Assembly (NCBI RefSeq): GCF_000368145.1
Contig: NZ_KB849281.1
Location: forward strand, 321,712-385,711
DNA: 64,000 nucleotides
Source of the DNA: Acinetobacter guillouiae CIP 63.46
Lineage (GTDB): Bacteria > Pseudomonadota > Gammaproteobacteria > Pseudomonadales > Moraxellaceae
Reading direction: 5' to 3'
Numbering within the stretch: position 1 is the first letter of the stretch; the number at the start of each line of letters is the position of its first letter. The notes beneath the pieces are model-generated. The model was given only the letters and a program-made list of their open reading frames with translations. It did no database searches and was not told the DNA's origin. Positions 19,547 to 27,235 of the stretch are shown here, piece by piece. Both the position numbers and the translations under genes were made by a program.

Positions 19547-19552
19547 AATGTC

Positions 19553-19991
19553 TATAGTCACCCCCCTAATTATTCATACAAGTGATTTCTATCAAGTCAT
19601 TGATCAGAAATGAACTTATGTTTTTGTATGTGCTTTTAGAAACTGTTGGTTATCAATTCATTTTTTTTTACTTTTGAATTATAGATGGTGATTCTACCGT
19701 GAGGCGACATGGATGTCGCCGTTGGGCGGGGGTACAGGACGTACCTCTCGCCCAACATGAGCAAAAACAAAGCACTGCTTTGTTTGCAGCGCAAGGTTTG
19801 GCAATCCCTACGAAAAGTGAGGCATCGCCTACGCAAAGCTATTTAAACTTTGAAGGTAAGGTGTGGCATTGCAAGCTTTTTATAATTAAATAATTTATTT
19901 TCTCATGCAATTGATTTAATTAAAAATATTCATTAAAAGAAATTATATTCTTGTGTCTGAGCTTTTTTGACAGGTTGACTTATATCTTGGC
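19553..19991 (-). repeat. Long structured repeat, right copy (inverted relative to 8417-8828)
   Basis: This 439-bp element is the diverged reverse complement of 8417-8828. The plus strand shows the hairpins GGCGACAT/ATGTCGCC (19703-19720) and GTTGGGCG/CGCCCAAC (19721-19756). It has an additional AAACAAAGCA...TGCTTTGTTT palindrome (around 19766-19786) absent from the left copy. The outer end carries TTTTTTGACAGGTTGAC as in the left copy. Together the two copies enclose about 10.7 kb with the iron-uptake and choline genes. No transposase is present in or beside either copy. Confidence 0.85.
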
Positions 19992-20073
19992 TTAATTCAA
20001 TAAAGCAAACTCAAATCTCCCCATACTGTTGAATTATCATTAGACACCCATTGATTGTTTGTATAAAGTATTA

Positions 20074-20087
20074 GGAACGATTGTTCC
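20074..20087. promoter_or_regulatory. Operator palindrome upstream of the TetR gene
   Basis: GGAACGATTGTTCC is an almost perfect palindrome directly before TATAAAT, 17-30 bp upstream of the regulator's ATG. A near-identical motif precedes the MFS gene at 20757, which points to autoregulation and shared control. Confidence 0.7.
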
Positions 20088-20103
20088 AGTATAAATTAAC
20101 ATT

Positions 20104-20691
20104 ATGCGTACTAAAGAGTTTGATCCTGAAGAAGTTGAAAATGCAGTTATGCAAGTTTTCTGGCGTAAAGGATTTGCAGCGACATCAATTCAAGATTTGG
20201 TTGAGGAAACTGGACTCTCACGCAGCAGTTTATATAGTTCCTTTAAAAATAAAGAGCAGCTATACCAACAAGCCTTATCTCGCTATCAACGCCTGATCAG
20301 TAAATCAAATATTGATTTGTTATCCAGTGATGGATCAGTCAAAAGTATCATGCAACAATTATTATCTCGTATCATTGAAGATGAATTAAATGATCCGCAA
20401 CATCGGGGTTGCCTGATGGCCAATGCCTGTTTGGAGTTAGCAGGACACGATCAAAAGACTGCAGAATCTGTCACGTACAACTTTGAACGATTACAGCACG
20501 CACTGGAACAGCTCATGATCAGAGGAAAGCAATCTGGTGAAATCACCCTACATAGTTCTTCGCAAGCCTTAGCACTTTTTTTCGTGAATACCATTCAAGG
20601 CATTCGCGTTTTAAGCAAAGGCTGTAGCGCAGAAAATCGTCAGCAATATCTAGAGAATGTTGCTGAAGTCGCACTGAATACCTTGTATTAA
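20104..20691 (+). CDS. TetR-family transcriptional regulator
   Basis: The protein (195 residues) has an N-terminal TetR helix-turn-helix (AVMQVFWRKGFAATSIQDLVEETGLSRSSLYSSF, split by the usual turn) and an all-helical ligand domain with RGCLMANACLEL, a segment found in one large TetR group. The inducer is unknown. It probably represses itself and the MFS gene downstream, because the same GGAACGAT-N2-TTCC motif next to TATAAAT precedes both. A terminator separates the two genes. Confidence 0.85.
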   Translation: MRTKEFDPEEVENAVMQVFWRKGFAATSIQDLVEETGLSRSSLYSSFKNKEQLYQQALSRYQRLISKSNIDLLSSDGSVKSIMQQLLSRIIEDELNDPQHRGCLMANACLELAGHDQKTAESVTYNFERLQHALEQLMIRGKQSGEITLHSSSQALALFFVNTIQGIRVLSKGCSAENRQQYLENVAEVALNTLY

Positions 20692-20703
20692 TTTTTAGTT
20701 TCC

Positions 20704-20746
20704 CCCTTAGCAGACTGGCTAATTTGCAATGCTGAGGGTTTTATTT
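20704..20746 (+). terminator. Rho-independent terminator after the TetR gene
   Basis: A 9-bp stem CCCTTAGCA/TGCTGAGGG (one G-T wobble) is followed by TTTTATTT. The MFS gene downstream therefore needs its own promoter. Confidence 0.8.
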
Positions 20747-20756
20747 ACCTAAAAAT

Positions 20757-20770
20757 GGAACGATCATTCC
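20757..20770. promoter_or_regulatory. Second TetR-type operator, upstream of the MFS transporter gene
   Basis: GGAACGATCATTCC followed by AATATAAAT repeats the arrangement at 20074-20087 (same arms, same distance to the TATAAAT box). It marks the promoter of the small ORF and MFS gene. Confidence 0.7.
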
Positions 20771-20797
20771 AATATAAATGACAACATGGAGTCTACA

Positions 20798-20887
20798 ATG
20801 AATATTGATCTTCAAAATTTTGTGATGCCTATATTCCATAAACGAGATGAACTTTCTGTCAATCATACACAGAGGTATAGCGCATGA
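20798..20887 (+). CDS. Possible 29-residue leader peptide coupled to the MFS gene
   Basis: An ATG with TGGAG upstream opens a 29-codon frame ending YSA-stop. Its TGA overlaps the ATG of the transporter (ATGA), the typical arrangement for translational coupling. It lies directly downstream of the operator-promoter motif. The peptide has no recognised homology and could be a remnant or a chance frame. Confidence 0.4.
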   Translation: MNIDLQNFVMPIFHKRDELSVNHTQRYSA

Positions 20888-22092
20888 ATCAGTTCAACAA
20901 CAGATCAGAGCAGAACCGATCTGCGCCCAGCTTACCGATATGGAAATTATTGGCATTTACGGTTGCAGGTTTTATTACCATTATGACGGAAATCATACCT
21001 GCGGGCTTATTGGCATTGATCAGTCATGACTTAGAGGTGTCTGAAGCTTTAGCAGGGCAAATGATTTCAGTTTATGCCCTAGGATCGGTCATTGCGACGA
21101 TCCCTGTGGTTGCTGCAACACGGAGTTGGTCAAGAAAACCTTTATTGTTATTGGCAATCACAGGCTTGTTTGTCTTCAATAGTCTAACAGCGCTATCTTC
21201 CAGCTATATTGTCATCCTGATTTCACGATTTATTGCGGGAATGTCAGCTGGAATTATCTGGGGTATCTTGGCGGGTTATGCTCGAAGTCTAGTTCCTGCC
21301 CATCTACAAGGCAGAGCGATGGCGATCGTTGGGGTCGGTCAACCCATTGCATTATGTATGGGTGTGCCTTTAGCTATTGGATTGGGCAATCTGTTTGGCT
21401 GGCGTGGGGTTTTCTGGGTGATTTCAGGACTTGCTTTAATCCTGATCATCTGGATAAAAATAAGCCTCCCTCATTTGGCTGGACAACCCGCGAGCAAACA
21501 ACAATCCATTCTCAAGGTCTTGGTACACCCCGGTATAGGCACAATTTTGGCGGTTATTTTTGTTTGGATTTTGGCACATAACATACTTTATACGTTTATT
21601 TCGCCTTATTTGTCTGCTGTACAGCTGAGTGAGCATATTGATCTTATTCTTCTTATTTTTGGTCTTTCTTCAATATTTGGCATTTGGATTACAGGGATTT
21701 GGATCGATAGATCATTACGCAAATTAACCCTAATCAGTTTAACAGGCTTTGCCATCGCTGCTCTTTTCATGGGCTTGAGCGGTCATCACATCTGGCTTGT
21801 GATGCTAGGTATCGTACTTTGGGGAATGACTTTTGGCGGTGCACCAACTCTACTACAAACTGCGCTGGCAGATGTCGCAGATGAAAATGTGGATATTGCC
21901 CAATCAATGCTGGTGACGGTGTTTAATCTTGCTGTTGCAGGGGGCGGTATTTTAGGTGGCATCCTACTACAAAATGTAGGAATAGACTCATTCTTTGTTT
22001 GTATCATCGCATTATCATTATTGGGGTTATCTATTGTATTTTTTGCGCATGAAAATGGTTTTAAATCAGGACATCGTTTAGGCAGCAAATAA
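20884..22092 (+). CDS. MFS efflux transporter (DHA1 group)
   Basis: This 402-residue protein has about twelve membrane segments and resembles the AraJ/NepI-like DHA1 exporters. The N-terminal region TEIIPAGLLALISHDLEVSE and the motif with SRKPLLLLAI and ISRFIAGMSAGIIWGILAGYA are typical. It is likely an exporter of a small metabolite or drug, induced through the adjacent TetR regulator. The substrate is not readable. The start overlaps the stop of a 29-codon frame; an in-frame alternative is not obvious. A hairpin follows at 22139-22180. Confidence 0.87.
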   Translation: MNQFNNRSEQNRSAPSLPIWKLLAFTVAGFITIMTEIIPAGLLALISHDLEVSEALAGQMISVYALGSVIATIPVVAATRSWSRKPLLLLAITGLFVFNSLTALSSSYIVILISRFIAGMSAGIIWGILAGYARSLVPAHLQGRAMAIVGVGQPIALCMGVPLAIGLGNLFGWRGVFWVISGLALILIIWIKISLPHLAGQPASKQQSILKVLVHPGIGTILAVIFVWILAHNILYTFISPYLSAVQLSEHIDLILLIFGLSSIFGIWITGIWIDRSLRKLTLISLTGFAIAALFMGLSGHHIWLVMLGIVLWGMTFGGAPTLLQTALADVADENVDIAQSMLVTVFNLAVAGGGILGGILLQNVGIDSFFVCIIALSLLGLSIVFFAHENGFKSGHRLGSK

Positions 22093-22138
22093 ATTTAAAG
22101 CTGTCATTTAACAACATGCTTCGATGACAACATCTATT

Positions 22139-22180
22139 GGATCAAACAGCACCATCATCGTTGATTGGGCTATTTGATCC
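22139..22180. terminator. Hairpin between convergent MFS and hydrolase genes
   Basis: Arms GGATCAAA and TTTGATCC, extended by AGC/GGCT with a bulge, flank a 19-base loop in the gap between two convergent genes. There is no long T tract, so terminator strength is uncertain. Confidence 0.5.
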
Positions 22181-22185
22181 GTCTC

Positions 22186-23097
22186 TTAAACGATAGCTAT
22201 GGCTTTATTGACTAAAAACAGTTGCACAAATTGCTGAATCTTATCCGCCACTGCCTGTGGTTGACTTAAAATCCCCCAATGCCCTGCCGAAACTTCGCTA
22301 TAGCGAATATCATCCCCCCACTCTTCCATCCCACGGCTTAAAGCAAGCGGTACAAATGGATCTTGATTCATCAATAACATTTGCACAGGAATGGTTGTGG
22401 TTCGACCTGTCGGCTTGAATAATGCTTTGGTTAAATTTTGACGATATAGACCTAAACCACTGATGGCATTGCGAAGTTGGGTCGGGCTCTTATCAACTGA
22501 GGTTTTTTCTAAATACCCCACCAGTTTTGGCCATACTTTGCCAAGACCTAAACGCCAAGTCAGTTCAGGAAGTACAGGGATTTGTAACATTGCCATATAA
22601 CTTGATGCTGACACTCGCTTAATCACGTTGAAATAGCCTTGTAAGTTACCTTGGGCCAACTGGCGATGAAACCACCACCCTACATGATCTGTACTTGGCG
22701 CCAATGCAGTATAAGACGCAATTTGAGACTTTAATCGGTCAGCCAATACCGCTTCCCAACCTTGTAAAGCGCCCCAATCATGTCCAACCAAATGGACCGA
22801 TTGATGTGGGCTCACTGCTTTAATCACTTGGGATAAATCTTCGATCAAATGTTCAAAAGCATAATCTGCTGTTGTTTTTGGAATATCAGATAATCCTGTA
22901 CCACGTACATCATAAGCAACCACATTAAAATGAGGGGCTAAATATTGTGCCACCGCGTGCCAGACTTCAGCAGAATCTGGATAACCATGTATCAATACAA
23001 TAGTATCTTGATCAACATCTAAGCTGCCCCAATGGTAAGCAGCCAAACAGATATTTCCTGAATGAACATATAGCTTGGTCTTATCAAAATGCTTCAT
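22186..23097 (-). CDS. Alpha/beta hydrolase, epoxide-hydrolase/dehalogenase-like
   Basis: The 303-residue enzyme has HGYPDSAEVWH (oxyanion region), the nucleophile elbow GHDWGALQGW and a late AGHWG histidine. An aspartate, not serine, is at the elbow, so it belongs with epoxide hydrolases and haloalkane dehalogenases rather than esterases. Its ATG overlaps the TGA of the preceding gene (ATGA). It is the third gene of a leftward operon with two paralogous metal-dependent hydrolase genes, suggesting a shared lipid or xenobiotic pathway. Substrate unknown. Confidence 0.83.
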   Translation of the reverse strand: MKHFDKTKLYVHSGNICLAAYHWGSLDVDQDTIVLIHGYPDSAEVWHAVAQYLAPHFNVVAYDVRGTGLSDIPKTTADYAFEHLIEDLSQVIKAVSPHQSVHLVGHDWGALQGWEAVLADRLKSQIASYTALAPSTDHVGWWFHRQLAQGNLQGYFNVIKRVSASSYMAMLQIPVLPELTWRLGLGKVWPKLVGYLEKTSVDKSPTQLRNAISGLGLYRQNLTKALFKPTGRTTTIPVQMLLMNQDPFVPLALSRGMEEWGDDIRYSEVSAGHWGILSQPQAVADKIQQFVQLFLVNKAIAIV

Positions 23098-24029
23098 GAA
23101 ACCACCCGCGGAACAGTTTCAGTTTTTTGCTGATATGCAAGTACCCCTGCTGACTGTGCCAAGTAGGCTTGAGCAAGTTCAGTTGAAGCTTCGTAATAGG
23201 GATGATAGTTGGGCTTAAAAAACCGTAAACTGGTCTTAAAAAACCACACTGGTCCTGGTATATAACCATTTAAATCAGAACGATGCCAAGCTTTCCAAAA
23301 AGCGGGTTGCCATAAGCTTTTTTGGTTTTGTGGAATAGCAGGATCATCTTGAGCCAGTTGTACAGTACCAGCCGCCATGAGATAGGTAAAAATAGGAGCG
23401 GTCACAGCCATCACCGCAACACGTAATAAATAACTCCCTGAAATATGCTGATAAACATCATAAGCAACCGTACGATGCTCAACTTCCTCAGCACTATGCC
23501 AAGTAAACAAGTCACTTACCACAGGATCTCCACCACGTGCCTGCCAATCTGAACGGGTTAATACATATTGACCAATTGCTGCAGTAAAATGTTCAGCCGC
23601 GGCCACTAACCCAACTCGCGCATTTAACCAAGGTCGCTGCCAGACTTTAGGTAAGTTAAAACCCAAAGGTTTGTCCGCGAGTAACCGATCAAATAAGCCA
23701 ACAACTCGTTTATATTGGTTCTCCACATCCACCCCATAACGTAGCAAATATTCTTCGATTGAATCCTTGTGCGCTTGTGAATGAATGGCTTCTTGTCGAA
23801 TGAAAATTTTGGCATCTTGCTTAAGTTTTTCATCATGAATAAAAGGTAAAGCTTTATTGAACATTCGGCAGAAAAAATACTCTCCTCGAACCAAGGTAAA
23901 ACTAAAATGATTGACACCATGACTTGCCAATGGGTCTTGTGGTATCCAGTGTAAAGGCGAGTGATCCCATTCAAATTTAACCTGTCGAGGAATCATTGCC
24001 CAACTTGCTTTTGATGCTTCAGATCGCAT
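23094..24029 (-). CDS. Metal-dependent hydrolase (PF10118 family), copy 2
   Basis: This 311-residue protein and its upstream neighbour are paralogues. The conserved metal motifs are RQEAIHSQAH and, later, WHSAEEVEHRTVAYD. The EAxHS and EExEH arrangement is like diiron ferritin-fold oxygenases, although the family is annotated as hydrolases. A hydrophobic stretch (SYLLRVAVMAVTAPIFTYLMAAG) suggests membrane association. It is preceded by AGGAAAG and lies 16 bp after copy 1. The family's reaction is not established to my knowledge. Confidence 0.8.
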   Translation of the reverse strand: MRSEASKASWAMIPRQVKFEWDHSPLHWIPQDPLASHGVNHFSFTLVRGEYFFCRMFNKALPFIHDEKLKQDAKIFIRQEAIHSQAHKDSIEEYLLRYGVDVENQYKRVVGLFDRLLADKPLGFNLPKVWQRPWLNARVGLVAAAEHFTAAIGQYVLTRSDWQARGGDPVVSDLFTWHSAEEVEHRTVAYDVYQHISGSYLLRVAVMAVTAPIFTYLMAAGTVQLAQDDPAIPQNQKSLWQPAFWKAWHRSDLNGYIPGPVWFFKTSLRFFKPNYHPYYEASTELAQAYLAQSAGVLAYQQKTETVPRVVS

Positions 24030-24045
24030 AATTCTTTCCTCAGAG

Positions 24046-24912
24046 TTATGATGGTAAATGATGAGGCGTTTCAGATAGGCCTATTTTTACTTTGGTTTTT
24101 GCCACGATTTCAGACTCATCCGTATCATTGGGATGGAAATTAAAACGGTAGTAATCTATAAATTTAGGAATAAAAACTTTATATTTTTCCACACCATGCT
24201 GAGCAAATTTGCGCCATGATTTTAGATTTAATAATTGGCGATCGCGTTTTAACAGCACAACTTGATAAACACTCGACAATGCAGTAATCAAAACCAGACT
24301 AAACGTGAAAATCGCCACGCGAGGAATATAAGCAGCTAAGCCCTTTCCATATAAGTATTCATACATGTCATAAGCCACAGCCTTATGTTCGGTTTCTTCA
24401 ACACTGTGCCATAACCATAAATTACGAATGCTTTCATTCGTCATCAATTCATTGACATCTTTCATCATCTCCACCACCAACACTGCGGTGTAATGTTCCA
24501 GACCCACAGTCACCAAGAGATTCCACTTTTTAGGAAAAGTACGTTCAATTGCTTTTAATATGATCCCTGTGACTTTTTCTAAAGATTCAGGATCTAAACC
24601 ATATTGTTGTGCACTGACATGAAAAGCATGATGTTCTTTAGAGTGCATGGCTTCTTGTCCAATAAAGGCTCCAATATCACGGTCTAATTGTGGATTATTT
24701 TTAATTTTTTTACGTAAGGCTCGCACTGAACGGACAAAGTACGATTCACCTTCTGGAAAAAGTGTTGATAGACCTGTGAAGTAATGAGTAAAGGTAGGTT
24801 CGTCATTACACCAATACTTGGGCATATCCTGAAACTCATAATCCATACGACGTACTGGAAATGATGCAGGTGTTTTTTGCTTTGATTTTTCTTTCACCGC
24901 TGATATAGACAT
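24046..24912 (-). CDS. Metal-dependent hydrolase (PF10118 family), copy 1
   Basis: The first gene of a three-gene operon encodes a 288-residue paralogue of the next gene. It has IGQEAMHSKEHHAFH and LWHSVEETEHKAVAYDMYEYL, the same pair of metal-binding motifs at the same spacing, and a hydrophobic helix (AIFTFSLVLITALSSVYQV). Together with the alpha/beta hydrolase it may process a hydrophobic substrate. The start has GAGGTGAACC upstream. Confidence 0.8.
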   Translation of the reverse strand: MSISAVKEKSKQKTPASFPVRRMDYEFQDMPKYWCNDEPTFTHYFTGLSTLFPEGESYFVRSVRALRKKIKNNPQLDRDIGAFIGQEAMHSKEHHAFHVSAQQYGLDPESLEKVTGIILKAIERTFPKKWNLLVTVGLEHYTAVLVVEMMKDVNELMTNESIRNLWLWHSVEETEHKAVAYDMYEYLYGKGLAAYIPRVAIFTFSLVLITALSSVYQVVLLKRDRQLLNLKSWRKFAQHGVEKYKVFIPKFIDYYRFNFHPNDTDESEIVAKTKVKIGLSETPHHLPS

Positions 24913-25273
24913 GGTTCACCTCAAGAATTTATCACAAAATAACAAGTTCCAAAAAGGAACTAATAAAATCAAAATAATGATCCATGCAGATCTTGTCAAT
25001 CAAGTGAATATGCTTTGGCTCAAGGTTGTCCTTAAATGACAGTATCATTCCTATAAAGACATCTCGATAAAGACAGGCTATAAATAAAAGGTGAAAAATA
25101 AATTAAAATATTGAAGATGAAATAGCTTTAATACAGCCCAAGTCGTCTTTAGGCTGTTCAGCACTAGGTTAAGCATTCAAAGATATTAAAAAAATAGTGA
25201 TATCCATCATTACTGGACATCACTATTTTAGATGCTAGATATGCTTTTAAATTAAAACAATACTTAACTTATC
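24913..25273. other. Intergenic region upstream of the hydrolase operon
   Basis: These 361 bp contain the promoter of the leftward operon and a terminator-like hairpin at 25191-25229. No gene was recognised. Confidence 0.4.
25191..25229. terminator. Terminator downstream of the acyltransferase-like gene
   Basis: A stem of AAAATAGTGAT pairing with ATCACTATTTT, followed by a TCC/GGA inner stem across one mismatch, works on both strands. It lies 45 bp past the stop of the gene at 25274. Confidence 0.75.
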
Positions 25274-26422
25274 TTATAAGTATTTAAGAATAGCGATATG
25301 TTTGTTTTTATGTTTGTAATCAGAAAATTTAACCATTAAAGGATATAAAATTATGCTGAGAATAATCGCAATCCACCACAATGTAGACACCGAATCGACA
25401 CCAAAATAATCTCCATGATTTTTCCCCAAAAAGGCAACCACGAGTAAATATAAAGCCTTTAAAACATATAAGTGAACAATATAAAAAAACATTGGTACAG
25501 AACCAAATATGATCAAGGGTTTGATCCAAGGTTTTGTTTCGATTTTTTGCAGACAGACCAAAAGAACCAGTCCAACACCAACGTTCCATAAAATGAAAAA
25601 TAAAGATGGTGGATATTTGGTTAGATTCATAAAACTCATGAATGTTTCAGTCCATGTCGGCATGACCGTCCAAGCATGATCTCCATATACATTGATCGCT
25701 CTTAAAAGCAAAAATAAAGCGATACTGGGAAAACCAAAAATGAGTAATTTTGTATTTCTTGATTGGTTTTGTTGAGATGAAGCAAAAACACTTGAACCAA
25801 TACAATATCCTAAAGTAATCACACCAATCCAAGGTAAAACAGGATAAGAGGTTCGAATACGAATCAGATTGCCAAACTCAATCCAGCCCCGTTCATGCAT
25901 AATGAACCATAAATTCTGTATGAAAGGTACATTTTCAAAAGACACTTGATCAAGCACATTGTGCCCAAAAATAATCACGATGCTGATTATCCATAATAAT
26001 TTTTGTGGCAATCCAATTAAAGCCGCCAACGCCAGCATACTTAAACCAATCGCCCAAATCACTTGTAGATAAATCACATCAGGTGGAAACTTGCCAGTCC
26101 ATGCAAAATTGATCACCACTAACTCAAGAAAGATCAGAAATAACCCGCGTTTAATCAAAAACTCACGTGTCATCGCTAGACTATTATTTTTAGCTTGATA
26201 GAGATAGGCGGATAAGCCTGTCAAAACAATAAATACTGGAGCGCATAAATGGGCCAATATTCGGCTAAAGAAAAGTGACGTTTCTGTGCCTGGAATCAGC
26301 ATTGGATCTGGAACTTGATGATGGAGGTAAAAAGTTTCTCTGACATGATCAACCATCATAATCAAAATCACCAAGCCTCGTAATGCATCAATCGCTTGTA
26401 AGCGTTGCGAAGGAATAGACAT
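25274..26422 (-). CDS. DUF1624/heparan-alpha-glucosaminide acetyltransferase-like membrane protein
   Basis: The 382-residue protein starts with RLQAIDALRGLVILIMMVDHVRETFYLHH, the signature of acyltransferase-3/COG3503 membrane proteins, and has about ten hydrophobic segments. Such proteins transfer acyl groups across the membrane to sugars or lipids; the substrate here is unknown. A Zur-like box lies 22 bp upstream of the ATG, so the gene may be expressed under zinc limitation. The start lacks an obvious Shine-Dalgarno site. The basic C-terminus (DYKHKNKHIAILKYL) is short. Confidence 0.75.
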   Translation of the reverse strand: MSIPSQRLQAIDALRGLVILIMMVDHVRETFYLHHQVPDPMLIPGTETSLFFSRILAHLCAPVFIVLTGLSAYLYQAKNNSLAMTREFLIKRGLFLIFLELVVINFAWTGKFPPDVIYLQVIWAIGLSMLALAALIGLPQKLLWIISIVIIFGHNVLDQVSFENVPFIQNLWFIMHERGWIEFGNLIRIRTSYPVLPWIGVITLGYCIGSSVFASSQQNQSRNTKLLIFGFPSIALFLLLRAINVYGDHAWTVMPTWTETFMSFMNLTKYPPSLFFILWNVGVGLVLLVCLQKIETKPWIKPLIIFGSVPMFFYIVHLYVLKALYLLVVAFLGKNHGDYFGVDSVSTLWWIAIILSIILYPLMVKFSDYKHKNKHIAILKYL

Positions 26423-26443
26423 AAAAAAAACAACAAATTAAAC

Positions 26444-26466
26444 GTTATGATATAATATAACAATTA
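26444..26466. promoter_or_regulatory. Zur-like box upstream of the acyltransferase-like gene
   Basis: The right half TATAACAATTA and left half GTTATGATATA around a central A match 17 of 23 positions of the gamma-proteobacterial Zur consensus halves (GAAATGTTATA and its mirror). It overlaps the presumed promoter of the leftward gene. Confidence 0.55.
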
Positions 26467-26575
26467 ATTTCATTATTTTAAAACCATCTCATTAAAAAAC
26501 ATCAATTTGTACCGTTATTTCACAGCAACACTTAAAAAATTTACCAATTATCACATAGACTTTTTGCAAAATTTA

Positions 26576-26594
26576 ATTGATAATGATTATCAAT
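26576..26594. promoter_or_regulatory. Perfect 19-bp Fur box
   Basis: ATTGATAATGATTATCAAT is an exact palindrome around a central G and matches the Fur consensus in every diagnostic position. It lies about 20 bp upstream of the start of the small cysteine-containing protein gene. Confidence 0.85.
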
Positions 26595-26613
26595 TTCATT
26601 ATCTGAAAAATTG

Positions 26614-26997
26614 GTGAACACTTTGGAACAGCCTACTCTAGCGACTGAAGCGATTCGAGCATTTTTTACCTTACAATGCTGCTGGTTAAACAGTGAAGAA
26701 ATTTATCTTGAACAAGGTTGTTTGCATTGTGGTTCGGCAGCAACTTATTTAATTTATTTTACCCATGCCCCTATTCAAAAATTAATGCTTGATTTTATTC
26801 AAAAATATAACTGCCATAACAGCAAAAAATCAGACTTACTCGACTTATTAGACTTTGAACAGAATTATAATGATTTTTTACAAGTCCTTGAAAGTGCAGT
26901 AAACAGTTATGCTCGACAATATCAAAACCATGCTTGTCATTTGGCATTTGAAAGTGTTGAATCTATTTTTGAACGTGAAGCAGCCATTGCATGTTAA
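26614..26997 (+). CDS. Unrecognised 127-residue protein behind a Fur box
   Basis: I do not recognise this protein. It is soluble by composition and has six cysteines, including CLHCG and a QCCWL pair, several histidines, and an acidic Leu/Asp-rich middle (KKSDLLDLLDFEQNY). The start is a GTG at 26614 or the preceding TTG; no Shine-Dalgarno site is visible. The frame is closed upstream by a stop at 26584, so it cannot be extended past the TTG. The perfect Fur palindrome just upstream suggests expression in iron starvation. It may bind metal or haem; that is inference only. Confidence 0.6.
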   Translation: MNTLEQPTLATEAIRAFFTLQCCWLNSEEIYLEQGCLHCGSAATYLIYFTHAPIQKLMLDFIQKYNCHNSKKSDLLDLLDFEQNYNDFLQVLESAVNSYARQYQNHACHLAFESVESIFEREAAIAC

Positions 26998-27079
26998 AAA
27001 ATTGATGCTGCAATAAATCAAACTGTAATGATTAAATCGAATAGATTATTTTTAACAGCTATTTTTTAAATTAATTTTA

Positions 27080-27202
27080 GGGTCTGTTGACATCAATTTT
27101 TCATTCTCAATCTATCAAAATAAAAGGGGCCAACACGTTGCTTGAAGTCTTCTCAACAACAGCAACTTATTGACCCCGATAATAAATCTTAAGTTAAGAC
27201 CC
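27080..27202. mobile_element. Possible small palindromic element (MITE-like remnant)
   Basis: A 123-bp non-coding stretch begins GGGTCTGTTGAC and ends with AGACCC, the inverse of its first six bases. Inside, GGGGCCAACACGTTGCT pairs in 14 of 17 positions with AGCAACTTATTGACCCC. There is no coding capacity. This could be a decayed insertion-sequence end pair or simply a transcription-ending structure between convergent genes. Confidence 0.35.
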
Positions 27203-27235
27203 AGCATATAAAACTTAGCCAACAAAATTAAGCGA

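Noticed and set aside
19699-19893. 64-codon frame inside the right repeat copy
   Set aside because: It reads through the hairpins of the non-coding repeat, is not preserved in the left copy and has no ribosome site.
8417-19991. Composite transposon made of two insertion sequences
   Set aside because: Neither repeat copy has coding capacity or a transposase remnant, the copies are diverged, and no target duplication was seen.
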